From Alcaligenes faecalis (lineage in GTDB: Bacteria > Pseudomonadota > Gammaproteobacteria > Burkholderiales > Burkholderiaceae_B), in NCBI RefSeq assembly GCF_005311025.1, contig NZ_CP031747.1, positions 1 through 64,000 on the forward strand: a stretch of 64,000 nucleotides of DNA, written 5' to 3'. Below, one piece after another: positions 47,270 through 56,872 of this stretch. The first letter of the stretch is position 1, and the number at the start of each line of letters is the position of its first letter. A program made the translations under genes and the position numbers. The notes beneath the pieces were generated by a model, which did not search any database, was not told the origin of the DNA, and saw only the letters and a program-made list of their open reading frames with translations.

Positions 47270-47621
47270 ATGGGATTCCTGTTTCATGATTGTAGTTATC
47301 TGATAAACCCTGCCTGTACAAGCTCGTGTTTATCATGCGAAAACAGTGTACTTTGATTTTCTTGAAAAGATAAGTGGTTTGGATAAAAAATAAACGCTTA
47401 ATCAAAAAGGTGTTTGGTTTTTGTAATTATTTAAGGTCATTAGACAATTCAATGGCTCTTGATTATTTAATCTAATCAGGGGTTATCATGAATTTGAATG
47501 GGTTTATATCAAAACCATATAGGTGGGTTTCTAATTAGGAAGATTTTAAAATAGTTTTAATTCCGTATCAGAAAATGTCGTAATTGGAATTTTTGAACCT
47601 ATTAGTTCAACAGGCTGATTC
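47270..47621. other. AT-rich region upstream of the H-NS-like gene
   Basis: About 350 bases, much richer in A+T than the flanking genes, with poly-T and poly-A tracts and an inverted repeat GATTA/TAATC (47461-47477). Likely holds the promoter of the H-NS-like gene and binding sites for it. No gene recognised. Confidence 0.5.
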
Positions 47622-47801
47622 ATGGTTCTGAAAGCCAGGAAACTGCCCGATCAGTACGTCGGCATCGCATACGGGGGCACATTCTGTTTTAATGCTCAGA
47701 TGGACGGAAGCCAAGTTGATGTCAGCACGTCTTTTGGTACCCATTTTCGTCCCTTGCAGCCATGGGTTTGCCGGGGATCTGTCAGTAGGAATAAACGATG
47801 A
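47622..47801 (+). CDS. Possible small ORF overlapping tldD
   Basis: A 59-codon frame starting [12 protein letters not shown] and ending exactly in an ATGA overlap with tldD, the arrangement seen for coupled genes. Base composition returns to that of coding DNA here after the AT-rich stretch. The ribosome binding site is weak (AGG only) and I do not recognise the product. It may be chance or a gene remnant. Confidence 0.25.
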   Translation: MVLKARKLPDQYVGIAYGGTFCFNAQMDGSQVDVSTSFGTHFRPLQPWVCRGSVSRNKR

Positions 47802-49258
47802 AGTTAGTTGATCCGGCTATCAATGCCCTGGAATGCGCCCGTGGACTGTTGCTTGAGCCCTGGGGCTTGAATGAAAGCCATTTGTCCGGCGCGCTCGGTG
47901 AGATCTTCACCCATCAGGCTGACTATGCCGACCTGTATTTTCAGTACACCCGCAGCGAAGGCTGGGCGCTGGACGAAGGAATCGTCAAAAGCGGCAGCTT
48001 TTCCATTGAGCAGGGCGTGGGTGTGCGCGCATTAAGTGGCGAGAAAACCGCCTTTGCCTATTCGGATTCCCTCAGCCCCGAGGCTTTGCTGTCTTCGGCC
48101 CGCGTGGTGCGCTCGATTGCCCGCCAGGGCGGTTCAGGCAAAAGCGGCATTTTGGTGCCAGCCGACATGCAGCGCCCCACCTTGTATACGGGCACAGACC
48201 CTATTGCCAGCCTGCCTGCTCCTGAGAAAGTAGCCCTGTTGGGGCGACTGGATGCTTTGGCTCGTGCAGCGGACCCGCGCGTGGTGCAGGTCATGGCCAG
48301 TCTGGGTGCGGAATACGATGTCGTGCTGGTAGCTGGTAGCGATGGTCGTCTGGCCGCCGATGTACGCCCCTTGGTGCATTTGTCCTTGTCGGTCATTGTT
48401 GAACAAAATGGCCGCCGTGAACGCGGCTCGGCGGCAGGTGGTGGACGGGTTGATCTGTCCTACTTCTCCGACGATATGTTGCGCAGCTACGTGGATAAGG
48501 CCGTGCGTTCGGCCATCACGAATCTGGAAGCCAAACCCGCACCTGCCGGTCAGATGACGGTGGTTCTGGGCCCAGGTTGGCCAGGGGTCATGCTGCACGA
48601 AGCCGTAGGCCACGGTTTGGAAGGGGACTTTAACCGTCGTGGCAGCAGCCTGTTCTCGGGTCGTATTGGCCAGCGCGTGGCGTCCAAGGGCGTGACCGTC
48701 ATTGACGATGGCACCCTGGAAAACCGCCGTGGCTCCTTGAATATGGATGATGAGGGCAATGCCACACAACGTACCGTCTTGATTGAAGACGGTATTTTGA
48801 AAGGCTATTTGCAAGACACTCATAATGCTCGTCTGATGGGCGCTGCCATTACGGGCAACGGTCGACGCGAGTCCTACGCCAGCCTTCCTTTGCCACGCAT
48901 GACCAACACTTTTATGTTGGGTGGCGATAAAGACCCTCAGGAAATTATTGCCTCGGTTAAAAAGGGTTTATATGCCGTAGACTTCGGTGGCGGCCAGGTC
49001 GATATTACTAGCGGTAAGTTTGTTTTCTCGGCCTCGGAAGCCTGGGTGATTGAAAACGGCAAACTGATGTATCCCGTCAAAGGTGCCACTTTGATTGGTA
49101 GCGGCCCCGATGCCATGAACCAAATCAGCATGATCGGTAATGACATGCAGTTGGATTCAGGAGTGGGGACTTGCGGTAAAGAAGGTCAAAGCGTTCCGGT
49201 TGGAGTCGGTATTCCTACCGTGCGGATGGAAAATCTGACCGTAGGTGGAACCGCCTGA
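47798..49258 (+). CDS. tldD: Metalloprotease TldD
   Basis: A 486-residue subunit of the TldD/TldE (PmbA) metalloprotease that degrades unfolded or modified peptides. The zinc motif [13 protein letters not shown] (HExxxH) is intact, and [15 protein letters not shown] near the C-terminus is typical. AGGA lies 7 bases before the ATG. The partner pmbA is not in the window. Confidence 0.95.
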   Translation: MKLVDPAINALECARGLLLEPWGLNESHLSGALGEIFTHQADYADLYFQYTRSEGWALDEGIVKSGSFSIEQGVGVRALSGEKTAFAYSDSLSPEALLSSARVVRSIARQGGSGKSGILVPADMQRPTLYTGTDPIASLPAPEKVALLGRLDALARAADPRVVQVMASLGAEYDVVLVAGSDGRLAADVRPLVHLSLSVIVEQNGRRERGSAAGGGRVDLSYFSDDMLRSYVDKAVRSAITNLEAKPAPAGQMTVVLGPGWPGVMLHEAVGHGLEGDFNRRGSSLFSGRIGQRVASKGVTVIDDGTLENRRGSLNMDDEGNATQRTVLIEDGILKGYLQDTHNARLMGAAITGNGRRESYASLPLPRMTNTFMLGGDKDPQEIIASVKKGLYAVDFGGGQVDITSGKFVFSASEAWVIENGKLMYPVKGATLIGSGPDAMNQISMIGNDMQLDSGVGTCGKEGQSVPVGVGIPTVRMENLTVGGTA

Positions 49259-49292
49259 TTTAATTTGCTGGCTAATCAAAATAGATAAAAAG

Positions 49293-49329
49293 AACCGCCC
49301 CCCTTAATTCAAGGTTGGGCGGTTTTTTT
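49293..49329 (+). terminator. Rho-independent terminator after tldD
   Basis: An AACCGCCC/GGGCGGTT stem with a 16-base loop is followed by seven T, about 35 bases past the tldD stop. Confidence 0.9.
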
Positions 49330-49420
49330 ATGCTGCTTTTATTGCAGTGCAGCAAATAGAATTTAATTTTGATTTTTGCTCATCAGGCACAGCCGTGCCC
49401 GGATTAATGAATATGGTTTT

Positions 49421-50332
49421 TCAGGTAGCACTTTTCGTTGGCCTGGGTTTGCGGACCCGGATGGCCAGCCAGCACAACAAGGCGCCCGAACACACCATGG
49501 CCGAGCCTTGCCAGAAGCTTGACGTCAAGGGAGCCTGCAGCAAAAAAGTAGACAGGGCGGCTGACAATACTGGAATGAAGTAGGAGGCGCCGGCCAGTAT
49601 GGTGACATTGCCGTGCAAAATACCCACGTTCCAGGCCGCATAGCCAAAGCCCATCGCCATGGCCGCCAGCAGCAAGTAGATCAGTGCTGGAAGGGTAAAG
49701 GTCATTGCAGGTGCTCCTTGGCCCAGATATTTCATCCATAAGACGGCGGCTGTCAGCATGAAAAACAAGGTAATGCCATTTTTGCCCTGGCCGATGCGTG
49801 CAGTCATGGTGCTGTAGCCCGCCCAGATCAGTGCGCCACTAAAGGCCAGGCCGTAGCTCAAGGGGTTGTCCTGCACATTCAGCCAGATGCCGTGCAGACT
49901 CAAACCTTGCTCACCGCCCAGAATCCAGCTGATACCCATCATGGACAAGAGCAGGCCAGGTGCGATCAGCCAGTTGGCTCTTTGCTTGTTGAACAAAATA
50001 GCGGCCACGATGGTAAAGGTGGGCCACAGATAATTAACCATTCCCACTTCAATCGCTTGCTGGCTGTTGTGGGCGTAGCCAATGGACAGAGCCAGGCACA
50101 GCTCATAGCAGACGAACAAAACGCTGCCCCAGATTAGGTAGCGGCGCGGAAAGTCGCGCAAGCGTACCCAGCTAAGCGATAAAAGAAGAAAGACAGAGGC
50201 CAGGGTGTAGATCAGTGCGGCGCCGCCAGTCGCACCCAGGTAGTCGCTGACGCTGCGTATCAGGCCGACAATCATGCTCCAAAGAACAATGGCGATCAGA
50301 CCAATCAGGGTTGCCTTATCAGATTGCTTCAT
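49421..50332 (-). CDS. yddG: Aromatic amino acid exporter of YddG type (DMT)
   Basis: A 303-residue protein with ten helices. IVLWSMIVGLIRSVSDYLGATGGAALIYTLAS at the N-terminus (read in parts) and FAWNVG-like segment GYAAWNVGILHGN fit the YddG branch of the drug/metabolite transporters, which exports Phe, Tyr, Trp and their analogues. Divergent from ectR with a 427-base gap. Confidence 0.85.
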   Translation of the reverse strand: MKQSDKATLIGLIAIVLWSMIVGLIRSVSDYLGATGGAALIYTLASVFLLLSLSWVRLRDFPRRYLIWGSVLFVCYELCLALSIGYAHNSQQAIEVGMVNYLWPTFTIVAAILFNKQRANWLIAPGLLLSMMGISWILGGEQGLSLHGIWLNVQDNPLSYGLAFSGALIWAGYSTMTARIGQGKNGITLFFMLTAAVLWMKYLGQGAPAMTFTLPALIYLLLAAMAMGFGYAAWNVGILHGNVTILAGASYFIPVLSAALSTFLLQAPLTSSFWQGSAMVCSGALLCWLAIRVRKPRPTKSAT

Positions 50333-50684
50333 GCGGGTTTCAGTGTCTGCAAGGCACGGCGAGAACAGCAGCAGGCTTTACTTGGCCAAGAGACTTATGG
50401 GTTAATGGACCGGGTTTGTATCAGGCTGTGCCGGTTTGCAAGCAGGGCTGTGACGCGGCACACCCGGTCTTGAGTGAAAACCGACAGGCCCCCACGGCAA
50501 GGGCTCGTGGCAGTTTACTGTAAGCGGCGTGTCGGCTCGAGCCACTCATGGCGAAAAGGGGAGCAGGCAGGGTATTTTCTGCGCCTTGCTGGTCCGCCCC
50601 CGTAAGCTAGGGTACTTACATTTTTTTGGACTTTGAGTCAGAACCTCTTGTTTATGCTCTCTATGATTTTGAGTGTAAATCGGT

Positions 50685-50713
50685 TTGACTTGAATCTTTT
50701 CTAGGCATATCAT
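50685..50713 (+). promoter_or_regulatory. Promoter of the ectRABCD operon
   Basis: TTGACT (50685-50690) and TATCAT (50708-50713) are separated by exactly 17 bases, a good sigma70 pair. The leader before the ectR ATG would be about 40 bases. The stretch 50333-50684 upstream shows nothing else I recognise. Confidence 0.7.
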
Positions 50714-50738
50714 TTCAACACGAATTAATCGTGCTGAA
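50714..50738 (+). promoter_or_regulatory. Candidate EctR operator (25-bp palindrome)
   Basis: Arms TTCAnCACGA and TCGTGnTGAA are perfect reverse complements around a 5-base AT spacer. The site begins immediately after the -10 box and would cover the transcription start, as expected for repression by the MarR-type protein encoded 22 bases downstream. Confidence 0.65.
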
Positions 50739-50759
50739 TTATTTTGTTTGGCTAATTAA

Positions 50760-51287
50760 ATGACCACAGATCAACACTACGATTTACGAATTTTGCGGGC
50801 TTTGCGCCAGATCACGCGCTCGATTGCCCTGCATTCCAGGCAGCTGTCGGCGTACAGCAATATCACCGCGCCCCAGTTGATCTGCCTGCGCACCATTATT
50901 GAAAAAGGCCCGTTGACGGCCACGGCCATCAGCCGCGAAATGCACGTCAGCCCCAGCACCGTGGTTGGTATTCTGGACCGCCTGGAAGACAAGAAGCTGG
51001 TGCTGCGCGAGCGTGGTCGTGAAGATCGACGCATTGTATTTGTCAGTGCGACACCAGAAGGGGAGACCCTGGCACGCGATACGCCGTCCCCCTTGCAAAA
51101 GAAGTTGTCGGACGCCTTGAAAGAGTTGCCCGAGCTGGAACAGGCCACCATGACCTTGTCCCTGGAGCGCATTGTGCGCTTGCTCGATGCTGACCCGGAT
51201 GTTGTGCTGGAGGCCGACGATACGGCCTCGCCTATTCTTGAGGTCCCGGAAGGGGATGTACCCCCCGAATCCGGGTTGGTGGTTTGA
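50760..51287 (+). CDS. ectR: MarR-family regulator of the ectoine operon
   Basis: A 175-residue winged-helix protein of the MarR family. The recognition helix region reads [24 protein letters not shown] (read in parts), followed by the wing [17 protein letters not shown]. Placement as the first gene before ectABCD, with a four-base TTGA overlap into ectA, identifies it as EctR, the repressor of ectoine genes in several halotolerant proteobacteria. It probably binds the palindrome at its own promoter. The C-terminal tail after about residue 145 is acidic and unconserved. Confidence 0.9.
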   Translation: MTTDQHYDLRILRALRQITRSIALHSRQLSAYSNITAPQLICLRTIIEKGPLTATAISREMHVSPSTVVGILDRLEDKKLVLRERGREDRRIVFVSATPEGETLARDTPSPLQKKLSDALKELPELEQATMTLSLERIVRLLDADPDVVLEADDTASPILEVPEGDVPPESGLVV

Positions 51288-51841
51288 CGGACCGACCTAG
51301 TCCGGGCAGCTCGGCAGGCAGCAAGACTGCCGCCGACCCTGCCCCCAGTGACCCGGCGCTGATACTGCGTGCGCCCCTGTTGCGTGATGCGGCCGCAATC
51401 CATCAGCTGATTGCCGATAGCCCGCCACTGGATCTGAATTCTGAATATCTCTATTTGCTGCTCAGCGAGCACTTTTCCCAGACCTGCGTTGTCGCGCAGC
51501 GTGGGGAACAAATAGACGGTTTCATCTCTGCCTACTTTCTCCCCGACCGTCCTGATGTGCTCTTTGTGTGGCAAGTGGCCGTGCATGAGCGCGCCCGTGG
51601 GCGTCGTCTGGGGCAGGCCATGCTGGAGCATCTGCGACAGCGTCTGCGTGGCCGTTCCCTGCGCTATCTGGAAACGACGGTCAGCCCCGGTAACCGGGCC
51701 TCGCGTGGCCTGTTTGCGGCCATGGCCCGGCGTTGGGGCGCCCCCATGCAGGAACAGGAATTCTTTGATACCGCCTTGTTTGCCGCACAGGCTCACGAGG
51801 CAGAACCTCTATTACGAATCGGCCCCTTGGACTCTGGATAA
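51284..51841 (+). CDS. ectA: L-2,4-diaminobutyrate acetyltransferase
   Basis: A 185-residue GNAT acetyltransferase, second enzymatic step of ectoine synthesis, making N-gamma-acetyl-diaminobutyrate. The substrate segment [18 protein letters not shown] and the acetyl-CoA loop ARGRRLG are typical. The start is TTG overlapping the ectR stop (TTGA); no ATG or GTG exists before the conserved domain. The roughly 25-residue N-terminus is Ser/Pro/Ala-rich and not conserved. Confidence 0.95.
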   Translation: MTDRPSPGSSAGSKTAADPAPSDPALILRAPLLRDAAAIHQLIADSPPLDLNSEYLYLLLSEHFSQTCVVAQRGEQIDGFISAYFLPDRPDVLFVWQVAVHERARGRRLGQAMLEHLRQRLRGRSLRYLETTVSPGNRASRGLFAAMARRWGAPMQEQEFFDTALFAAQAHEAEPLLRIGPLDSG

Positions 51842-51938
51842 GAGGGGACTTTACGCAAATGAACGGTAGAGCCGGTCTGGTTCGCTGATTGTTGTTTGTC
51901 GGCTCAAGACACGCCGTTCTATAACCAGGAGAGGAAAT

Positions 51939-53246
51939 ATGACTGATTTAAAAATATTCGACCGGATGGAGTCTGAAGTAAGGGGCTACGTCCGGTCCTT
52001 CCCGGTCATTTTCAACAAAGCCCGAGGCTCGGTTTTGGAGGACGAGTCAGGCAAGCAATACATCGATTTTTTCAGTGGAGCCGGTACGCTCAACTATGGG
52101 CATAACAATCCCCATCTGAAAGAAAAGCTGATTGAATACCTGAACACCGACGGCTTGGTACACGGTTTGGACATGGCCACCAGCGCCAAGAAATACTTTC
52201 TTGAAACGGTGGACAAAGTGCTGCTCAAACCGCGCGGGTGGGACTACCGCTTGCAGTTTACGGGGCCTACCGGCACCAATGCCGTGGAGGCGGCGTTAAA
52301 ACTGGCACGCCAGGTCAAGGGCCGCCAGAATGTGATTTCGTTTACGCACGGTTTCCACGGCGTCAGCACGGGTTCCCTGGCAGTGACGGCGAACTCCAAG
52401 TTTCGTAGTGCAGCGGGTGTGGCCCTGGGCAATACCTCGTTCATGCCCTATGACGGCTACTTGGGACCGGACGTCAATACGATGGCTTATCTGGAGCGCT
52501 TGCTGGAAGACCCCAGCAGTGGTCTGGACCATCCTGCCGCGGTCATCGTGGAAACCGTGCAAGGTGAAGGGGGCGTGAACGTTGCTACACAGCGCTGGCT
52601 GCGTGAACTGCAACGTCTGTGCCGCGAGCACGACATGCTGCTGATTGTCGATGACATTCAGGTCGGTTGTGGTCGCACGGGCCGTTTCTTCAGCTTCGAG
52701 CAGGCCGGTATCAGCCCTGACATCATCACCTTGTCCAAATCCTTGTCCGGTTTTGGCTTGCCCATGTCTCTGGTTTTGTTGCGTCCTGAACTGGACGTAT
52801 GGAAACCCAGCGCCCATAACGGCACCTTCCGTGGCAATAACCTGGCTTTCGTGACTGCGGCTCAAGCTCTGGAAAGCTACTGGGCCAACGAGGACTTTGA
52901 AGCCGAGATCCAGGGTAAGGAGCGTCAAGTGCGCGACTGGCTGGAAAACCTGGTGCACAGCTATCCAGATCGTGGTTTGAGCGTACGCGGTCGCGGCCTG
53001 ATCCAGGGCCTGGTGACGCCGCCCGGTGCCGGTCTGGCCAATGAAATTGCTGCACAGGCTTTCAAGCAAGGTCTGGTGATTGAAACCTCGGGCGCCCACG
53101 ACGAAGTTCTGAAGCTGCTGCCTGCCCTGACGATCAGCAATGAAGAGCTGACTCAAGGCCTGGACATTATTGAACGCAGCGTCGCCCAGTGCCTGTCCAA
53201 GCGCGGCAGCCAGGCCAAGATTCTGAAAATTGGAGGAGCACGCTAA
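51939..53246 (+). CDS. ectB: Diaminobutyrate-2-oxoglutarate transaminase
   Basis: A 435-residue class III PLP aminotransferase that converts aspartate semialdehyde and glutamate to 2,4-diaminobutyrate. The PLP Lys is in [15 protein letters not shown], and [13 protein letters not shown] precedes it. AGGAGAGG lies before the ATG, 97 bases after ectA. The last base of its stop is the first base of the ectC start (TAATG). Confidence 0.96.
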   Translation: MTDLKIFDRMESEVRGYVRSFPVIFNKARGSVLEDESGKQYIDFFSGAGTLNYGHNNPHLKEKLIEYLNTDGLVHGLDMATSAKKYFLETVDKVLLKPRGWDYRLQFTGPTGTNAVEAALKLARQVKGRQNVISFTHGFHGVSTGSLAVTANSKFRSAAGVALGNTSFMPYDGYLGPDVNTMAYLERLLEDPSSGLDHPAAVIVETVQGEGGVNVATQRWLRELQRLCREHDMLLIVDDIQVGCGRTGRFFSFEQAGISPDIITLSKSLSGFGLPMSLVLLRPELDVWKPSAHNGTFRGNNLAFVTAAQALESYWANEDFEAEIQGKERQVRDWLENLVHSYPDRGLSVRGRGLIQGLVTPPGAGLANEIAAQAFKQGLVIETSGAHDEVLKLLPALTISNEELTQGLDIIERSVAQCLSKRGSQAKILKIGGAR

Positions 53247-53638
53247 TGTTGGTCAAGAACGTACAGGATGTGATTGGAACCCGTGACGAGGTGCGCACAG
53301 ACACCTGGGTCAGCCGCCGTGTTTTGCTCAAGAAAGACGGCATGGGTTTTTCCTTTCATGAAACCGTTATTTTTCCTGGCACCGAGACTCACATCCACTA
53401 CCAGAATCACCTGGAAGCGGTGTGGTGCATCGAGGGCGATGGCGAAATCGAAACCGTTGCCGACGGCAAGAAATACGATTTGGGCCCAGGCGTAGTTTAT
53501 GCCCTGGACCAGCACGATGAACACTATCTGCGCGGTGGCAAAGAGCCGCTGCGAGTGATCTGCGTGTTCAATCCGCCCCTGACCGGTCAGGAAGTTCACG
53601 ATGAGAAAGGGGTTTACCCAGCCATCGTGGAAGACTGA
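53246..53638 (+). CDS. ectC: L-ectoine synthase
   Basis: A 130-residue cupin that cyclises N-gamma-acetyl-diaminobutyrate to ectoine. The metal and substrate core [20 protein letters not shown] is intact. The ATG giving MLVKNVQDV follows GGAGGAG and overlaps the ectB stop by one base, which rules out an upstream start within ectB. Confidence 0.96.
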   Translation: MLVKNVQDVIGTRDEVRTDTWVSRRVLLKKDGMGFSFHETVIFPGTETHIHYQNHLEAVWCIEGDGEIETVADGKKYDLGPGVVYALDQHDEHYLRGGKEPLRVICVFNPPLTGQEVHDEKGVYPAIVED

Positions 53639-53656
53639 AGACCTAAGGAGAGCATG

Positions 53657-54580
53657 ATGACAGTGACCATGAGCGATCTGTACACATCCCGTACAGAACG
53701 AACGGCGGCCATCGTCAGCCGCCAGGAGCCGGTGGTGTATCCGGATCCGGTAGGTAGCCAGCCTTTGAACAAGTCCCAGCTGCGGGAGTACGAGGACAAT
53801 GGCTTTTTGCTGCTGCCTGATTTGTTCAATGCGCAGGAAGTGCAAGCCTTGCTGGGCAATGTGGAAGCCATGAGCACGGACCCCGGCATCTTGTCGCGTG
53901 AAGAAGCGGTGGTGGAAAAGGGCAGTCAGGCCGTGCGCTCGATCTTTCGTGTGCATGAGTTAAGCGAGCTGATTGCCCGCCTGGTGCGCGACCCGCGTGT
54001 ACTGGATGTGGCCCGCCAGATTCTGGGCTCGGAGGTGTATGTGCATCAGTCCCGTGCCAACCTGAAACCGGGCTTTACCGGCAAGGAGTTTTACTGGCAT
54101 TCGGACTTCGAGACCTGGCATATCGAAGATGGCATGCCGCAAATGCGCGCCTTAAGCTGCTCGGTGCTGTTGACTGACAATAATGTGTGCAATGGCCCCT
54201 TGATGCTGGTGCCGGGTTCGCACCGCCAGTTCATCTCTTGCACAGGGCAGACACCGGACAACCATTACAAGGAGTCCTTGCGCAAGCAGGAGTATGGCGT
54301 ACCCGATCCGATCAGCCTGCGTTTGCTGGTGGATCAGGGTGGCATTGAAGCCATTACTGCCAAGGCCGGTTCGGTGATCTTTTTTGACTGCAATACCTTG
54401 CACGGCTCGGCCAGCAATATCTCGCCTTGGCCACGAGCCAATGTGTTTACGGTCTATAACAGCGTGGAAAACTGCGTGGGTGATCCCAAGCAGGGGCTGA
54501 CACCCCGTCCTGCGCATGTGGCCACTCGCGGGCAGTTCCCTGTCCTGACGCCGTTGAACGGACCGCTGCTGGAGTCCTAG
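53657..54580 (+). CDS. ectD: Ectoine 5-hydroxylase
   Basis: A 307-residue Fe(II)/2-oxoglutarate dioxygenase that hydroxylates ectoine to 5-hydroxyectoine. The iron ligands His-x-Asp are in FYWHSDFETWHIEDG and the distal His in DCNTLHGSASN. Two adjacent ATG codons are possible; the second gives a better 6-base distance from AAGGAG, the first would add one Met. Last gene of ectRABCD, followed by two hairpins. Confidence 0.95.
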   Translation: MTVTMSDLYTSRTERTAAIVSRQEPVVYPDPVGSQPLNKSQLREYEDNGFLLLPDLFNAQEVQALLGNVEAMSTDPGILSREEAVVEKGSQAVRSIFRVHELSELIARLVRDPRVLDVARQILGSEVYVHQSRANLKPGFTGKEFYWHSDFETWHIEDGMPQMRALSCSVLLTDNNVCNGPLMLVPGSHRQFISCTGQTPDNHYKESLRKQEYGVPDPISLRLLVDQGGIEAITAKAGSVIFFDCNTLHGSASNISPWPRANVFTVYNSVENCVGDPKQGLTPRPAHVATRGQFPVLTPLNGPLLES

Positions 54581-54590
54581 GCAGAAAGAA

Positions 54591-54613
54591 GGTCTGCGCC
54601 TTGTGCGCAGACC
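54591..54613 (+). other. Hairpin directly after ectD
   Basis: A 9-bp perfect stem (GGTCTGCGC and GCGCAGACC) with a 5-base loop starts 10 bases past the ectD stop. It has no T-run and probably protects the 3' end upstream of the true terminator. Confidence 0.6.
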
Positions 54614-54625
54614 TGGCCGGATAAG

Positions 54626-54660
54626 ACGCTCCCTGGATTTATTTCAGGGGGCGTTTTTTT
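54626..54660 (+). terminator. Terminator of the ect operon
   Basis: A 10-bp stem (ACGCTCCCTG and CAGGGGGCGT, one G-T pair) with a 9-base loop runs into seven T. Confidence 0.92.
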
Positions 54661-54871
54661 GTGGGCTCAGGATTGTGAAGAAGAGGGGAGCGGCCAGCGT
54701 CTGGGGGCCGGCGTTGGTAAATGACGGGTCTGCACCGTACTGATTGGCCGGCGTCCGGAAAAGCAGTTATCGGAGATGCTCATCAGATATGACTCGGCAT
54801 GTCCAGGAGTCCTTGTGATGGCTGCTGGACGGGATCAACTGTGTTAATGCACCCAATTAGCAACAATCGCT

Positions 54872-54921
54872 TATTTTTACCCGGGTAATATTGACGAATT
54901 AATATCATCCGGGTAAAAATA
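54872..54921 (+). promoter_or_regulatory. 50-bp inverted repeat upstream of the DUF2239 gene
   Basis: Two 21-base arms (54872-54892 and 54901-54921) are reverse complements at 18 of 21 positions around an 8-base spacer. Each arm carries TTACCCGG; the left one contains the perfect palindrome TTACCCGGGTAA (54877-54888). The repeat ends 31 bases before the start codon, as expected for an operator with two dimer sites. Confidence 0.65.
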
Positions 54922-54952
54922 GAACCTTCTTACTTGAAGCTCTGGTTTTGAC

Positions 54953-55561
54953 ATGAAAACGACTTACCCCAATACCTACACCAGCTTTATGGGCCACCGC
55001 CGTATCGCGTCCGGTCCCATGCTGACCAATGTGCTGGCCGTGAAGAAAGTGCTGGAGAGCCGGGTTAACGATCCCGTACTGATCTTTGACGATGTGACAG
55101 GCCGTTTTGTGGATGTGAACACCCAAGGGACGGACGAAGAGCTGGCGCAACGCTATGCGCCAGTGGATGCTCCTGAAGTAGAGGTCGAGCAGACAGAGGA
55201 AGAAGCTCCACGCGGCCGTGGTCGCCCTAAGCTGGGCGTGATTCCTCGTGAAGTGACCTTGTTGCCACGACATTGGGATTGGCTGGCGACTCAACCCGGA
55301 GGGGCATCGGTTGCGCTACGCAAACTGGTTGAAGAAGCTCGCCGTGCCAGCGCCGCCAAAGATCAGCGTCGCCAGGCGCAGGAACGAGCCTATAACTTCA
55401 TGACGGCAATCGGTGGTGATTTGCCTGGCTTTGAGGAAGCGATGCGAGCCTTGTTTGTCGATGAGCTGGAGCGCTTCAAAACCCTGCTGGCTGGCTGGCC
55501 GGAAGATGTGCGGGAGCATGCGATCAAGCTGGCTGAAACTCCGGTGACCCTTTCGGCCTAA
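54953..55561 (+). CDS. DUF2239 family protein
   Basis: A 202-residue protein matching DUF2239: YTSFMGHRRIASGPM and LIFDDVTGRFVDVNTQG at the N-terminus, then an acidic stretch, then RGRGRPKLGVIPREVTLLPRHWDWLATQPGG-type core (read in parts) and LRKLVEEARR. The middle RGRPKLGV looks like an AT-hook and the following block like a ribbon-helix-helix or small helical domain, so DNA binding is possible. Function unknown. First of two genes behind the inverted repeat. Confidence 0.85.
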   Translation: MKTTYPNTYTSFMGHRRIASGPMLTNVLAVKKVLESRVNDPVLIFDDVTGRFVDVNTQGTDEELAQRYAPVDAPEVEVEQTEEEAPRGRGRPKLGVIPREVTLLPRHWDWLATQPGGASVALRKLVEEARRASAAKDQRRQAQERAYNFMTAIGGDLPGFEEAMRALFVDELERFKTLLAGWPEDVREHAIKLAETPVTLSA

Positions 55562-55582
55562 CAAGATTTGAGGACAAAGATC

Positions 55583-56038
55583 ATGAATGCCAATCCTGAG
55601 CCGCGAGTGTATCTGGAGCCGACACAGGCGTCAGGCCGTGCTTTTGTCATGCGTCATTTGCAGGGCAGCGTCATCATGTTGAATCTGCTGCGCTTTCGCC
55701 GTGTGGCGGATTACTGCGCTTGTCCAGAACTGGCTCCTGAAACACCCATCAGTGGAGCAGAGGCGTTTGAGCGATATATCGAACACACTCTGCCATTTCT
55801 GCACGCAAGTGGTGGCCAGCTTTTATTTTTGGGTTCTGGCGGGTCATTCTTGATTGGGCCAGAAGAGGAGCGCTGGGATCTGGCCATGCTGGTTAAGCAG
55901 CAAAGCGCGGATTCCTTTCTGGCTTTTGCTGATAATACGGACTACTTGAAAGGGCTGGCTCATCGTAGCGCAGCGCTTGAGGATTCCCGCCTGCTGCCTT
56001 TGCAGGAGATGGCTACCTTTTCGGCCAAAGCTGCTTGA
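55583..56038 (+). CDS. DUF1330 family protein
   Basis: A 151-residue protein of the DUF1330 type (ferredoxin-like alpha/beta fold): VIMLNLLRFRRVADY, GAEAFERYIEHTLPFLHASGG and IGPEEERWDLAMLV. The ATG at 55583 has GAGGA 8 bases upstream and lies 21 bases after the DUF2239 stop, so the two genes are probably co-transcribed. Function unknown. Confidence 0.8.
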   Translation: MNANPEPRVYLEPTQASGRAFVMRHLQGSVIMLNLLRFRRVADYCACPELAPETPISGAEAFERYIEHTLPFLHASGGQLLFLGSGGSFLIGPEEERWDLAMLVKQQSADSFLAFADNTDYLKGLAHRSAALEDSRLLPLQEMATFSAKAA

Positions 56039-56066
56039 AGGTGGCTCAGGGCAGAGCCACCTTCAA
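56035..56066. terminator. Stem-loop between converging DUF1330 and ehuA genes
   Basis: A 13-bp perfect inverted repeat (TTGAAGGTGGCTC and GAGCCACCTTCAA) with a 6-base loop begins inside the last codons of the DUF1330 gene, covering its stop. T-runs are absent on both sides, so termination is only likely, not certain. Confidence 0.5.
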
Positions 56067-56086
56067 GTGACGTAGAGCGCAAGTGT

Positions 56087-56872
56087 TCAAGCCGCCTGAA
56101 TAAAGTTGCTCAGGAACGCCTGCGTCCGCGCTTCCTGCGGATGGCAGAACACTTGTTCAGGCGGGCCGGACTCCACGATCACGCCTTTATCAAAGAAGCA
56201 GACGCGGTCTGACACTTCCTTGGCAAACTGCATTTCGTGGGTGACCAGCAGAATTGTCAGATCCTGTTCCTGACTCAGCTTTTGAATCACGCCCAGCACT
56301 TCGCCCACCAGTTCCGGGTCCAGAGCCGAGGTGGGTTCGTCAAACAGCAGAATATTGGGTTCCATCGCCAGGGCCCGGGCGATGCCCACGCGCTGTTGCT
56401 GTCCGCCGGAGAGCTGGCTGGGGAATTTGTCGGCATGGTCGATCAGGCCCACCAGATCCAGATACTTGGTGGCCCGTTCGCGCGCCTGTTCTTTGGACAG
56501 GCCCAGCACATGGGTGGGCGCTTCAGTCACATTGCGCATCACCGTCATATGCGGGAACAGGTTGAACTGCTGGAACACCATGCCCATTTCCTTGCGCATC
56601 TCGCGCAAGTGGTTCTGGCTGGCGGGCACCAGCTTGTCATCGACCCGCTCGTGCCAGAGGGGTTTGCCCGCTACTGTGATGACACCTTCGTCGATGGTCT
56701 CCAGCGTCATCAGAATGCGCAGCACGGTGGATTTACCGGAACCGGAAGGGCCGATGATGGTGACTTTTTCACCTGGTTCCACCTGAAAGTTCAAGGCGTC
56801 CAGCACGGTGACATCACCAAATTTCTTGGTGACATTGTCAAATTGAATGATGGGGTTCGTAGAGTCAGTCAT
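56087..56872 (-). CDS. ehuA: Ectoine/hydroxyectoine ABC transporter, ATPase
   Basis: A 261-residue ABC ATPase of the polar amino acid class. Walker [11 protein letters not shown], signature [15 protein letters not shown], Walker [13 protein letters not shown] and H-loop LVTHEM are intact. It has the extra segment [21 protein letters not shown] between Walker A and the Q-loop, as EhuA proteins do. Four-base ATGA overlap with ehuD. Energises uptake of ectoines bound by EhuB. Confidence 0.9.
   Translation of the reverse strand: MTDSTNPIIQFDNVTKKFGDVTVLDALNFQVEPGEKVTIIGPSGSGKSTVLRILMTLETIDEGVITVAGKPLWHERVDDKLVPASQNHLREMRKEMGMVFQQFNLFPHMTVMRNVTEAPTHVLGLSKEQARERATKYLDLVGLIDHADKFPSQLSGGQQQRVGIARALAMEPNILLFDEPTSALDPELVGEVLGVIQKLSQEQDLTILLVTHEMQFAKEVSDRVCFFDKGVIVESGPPEQVFCHPQEARTQAFLSNFIQAA

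Noticed and set aside
54953-56038. DUF2239-DUF1330 as a toxin-antitoxin pair
   Set aside because: Sizes (202 and 151 residues) and family membership do not match known toxin-antitoxin systems, and neither shows a nuclease-like motif.
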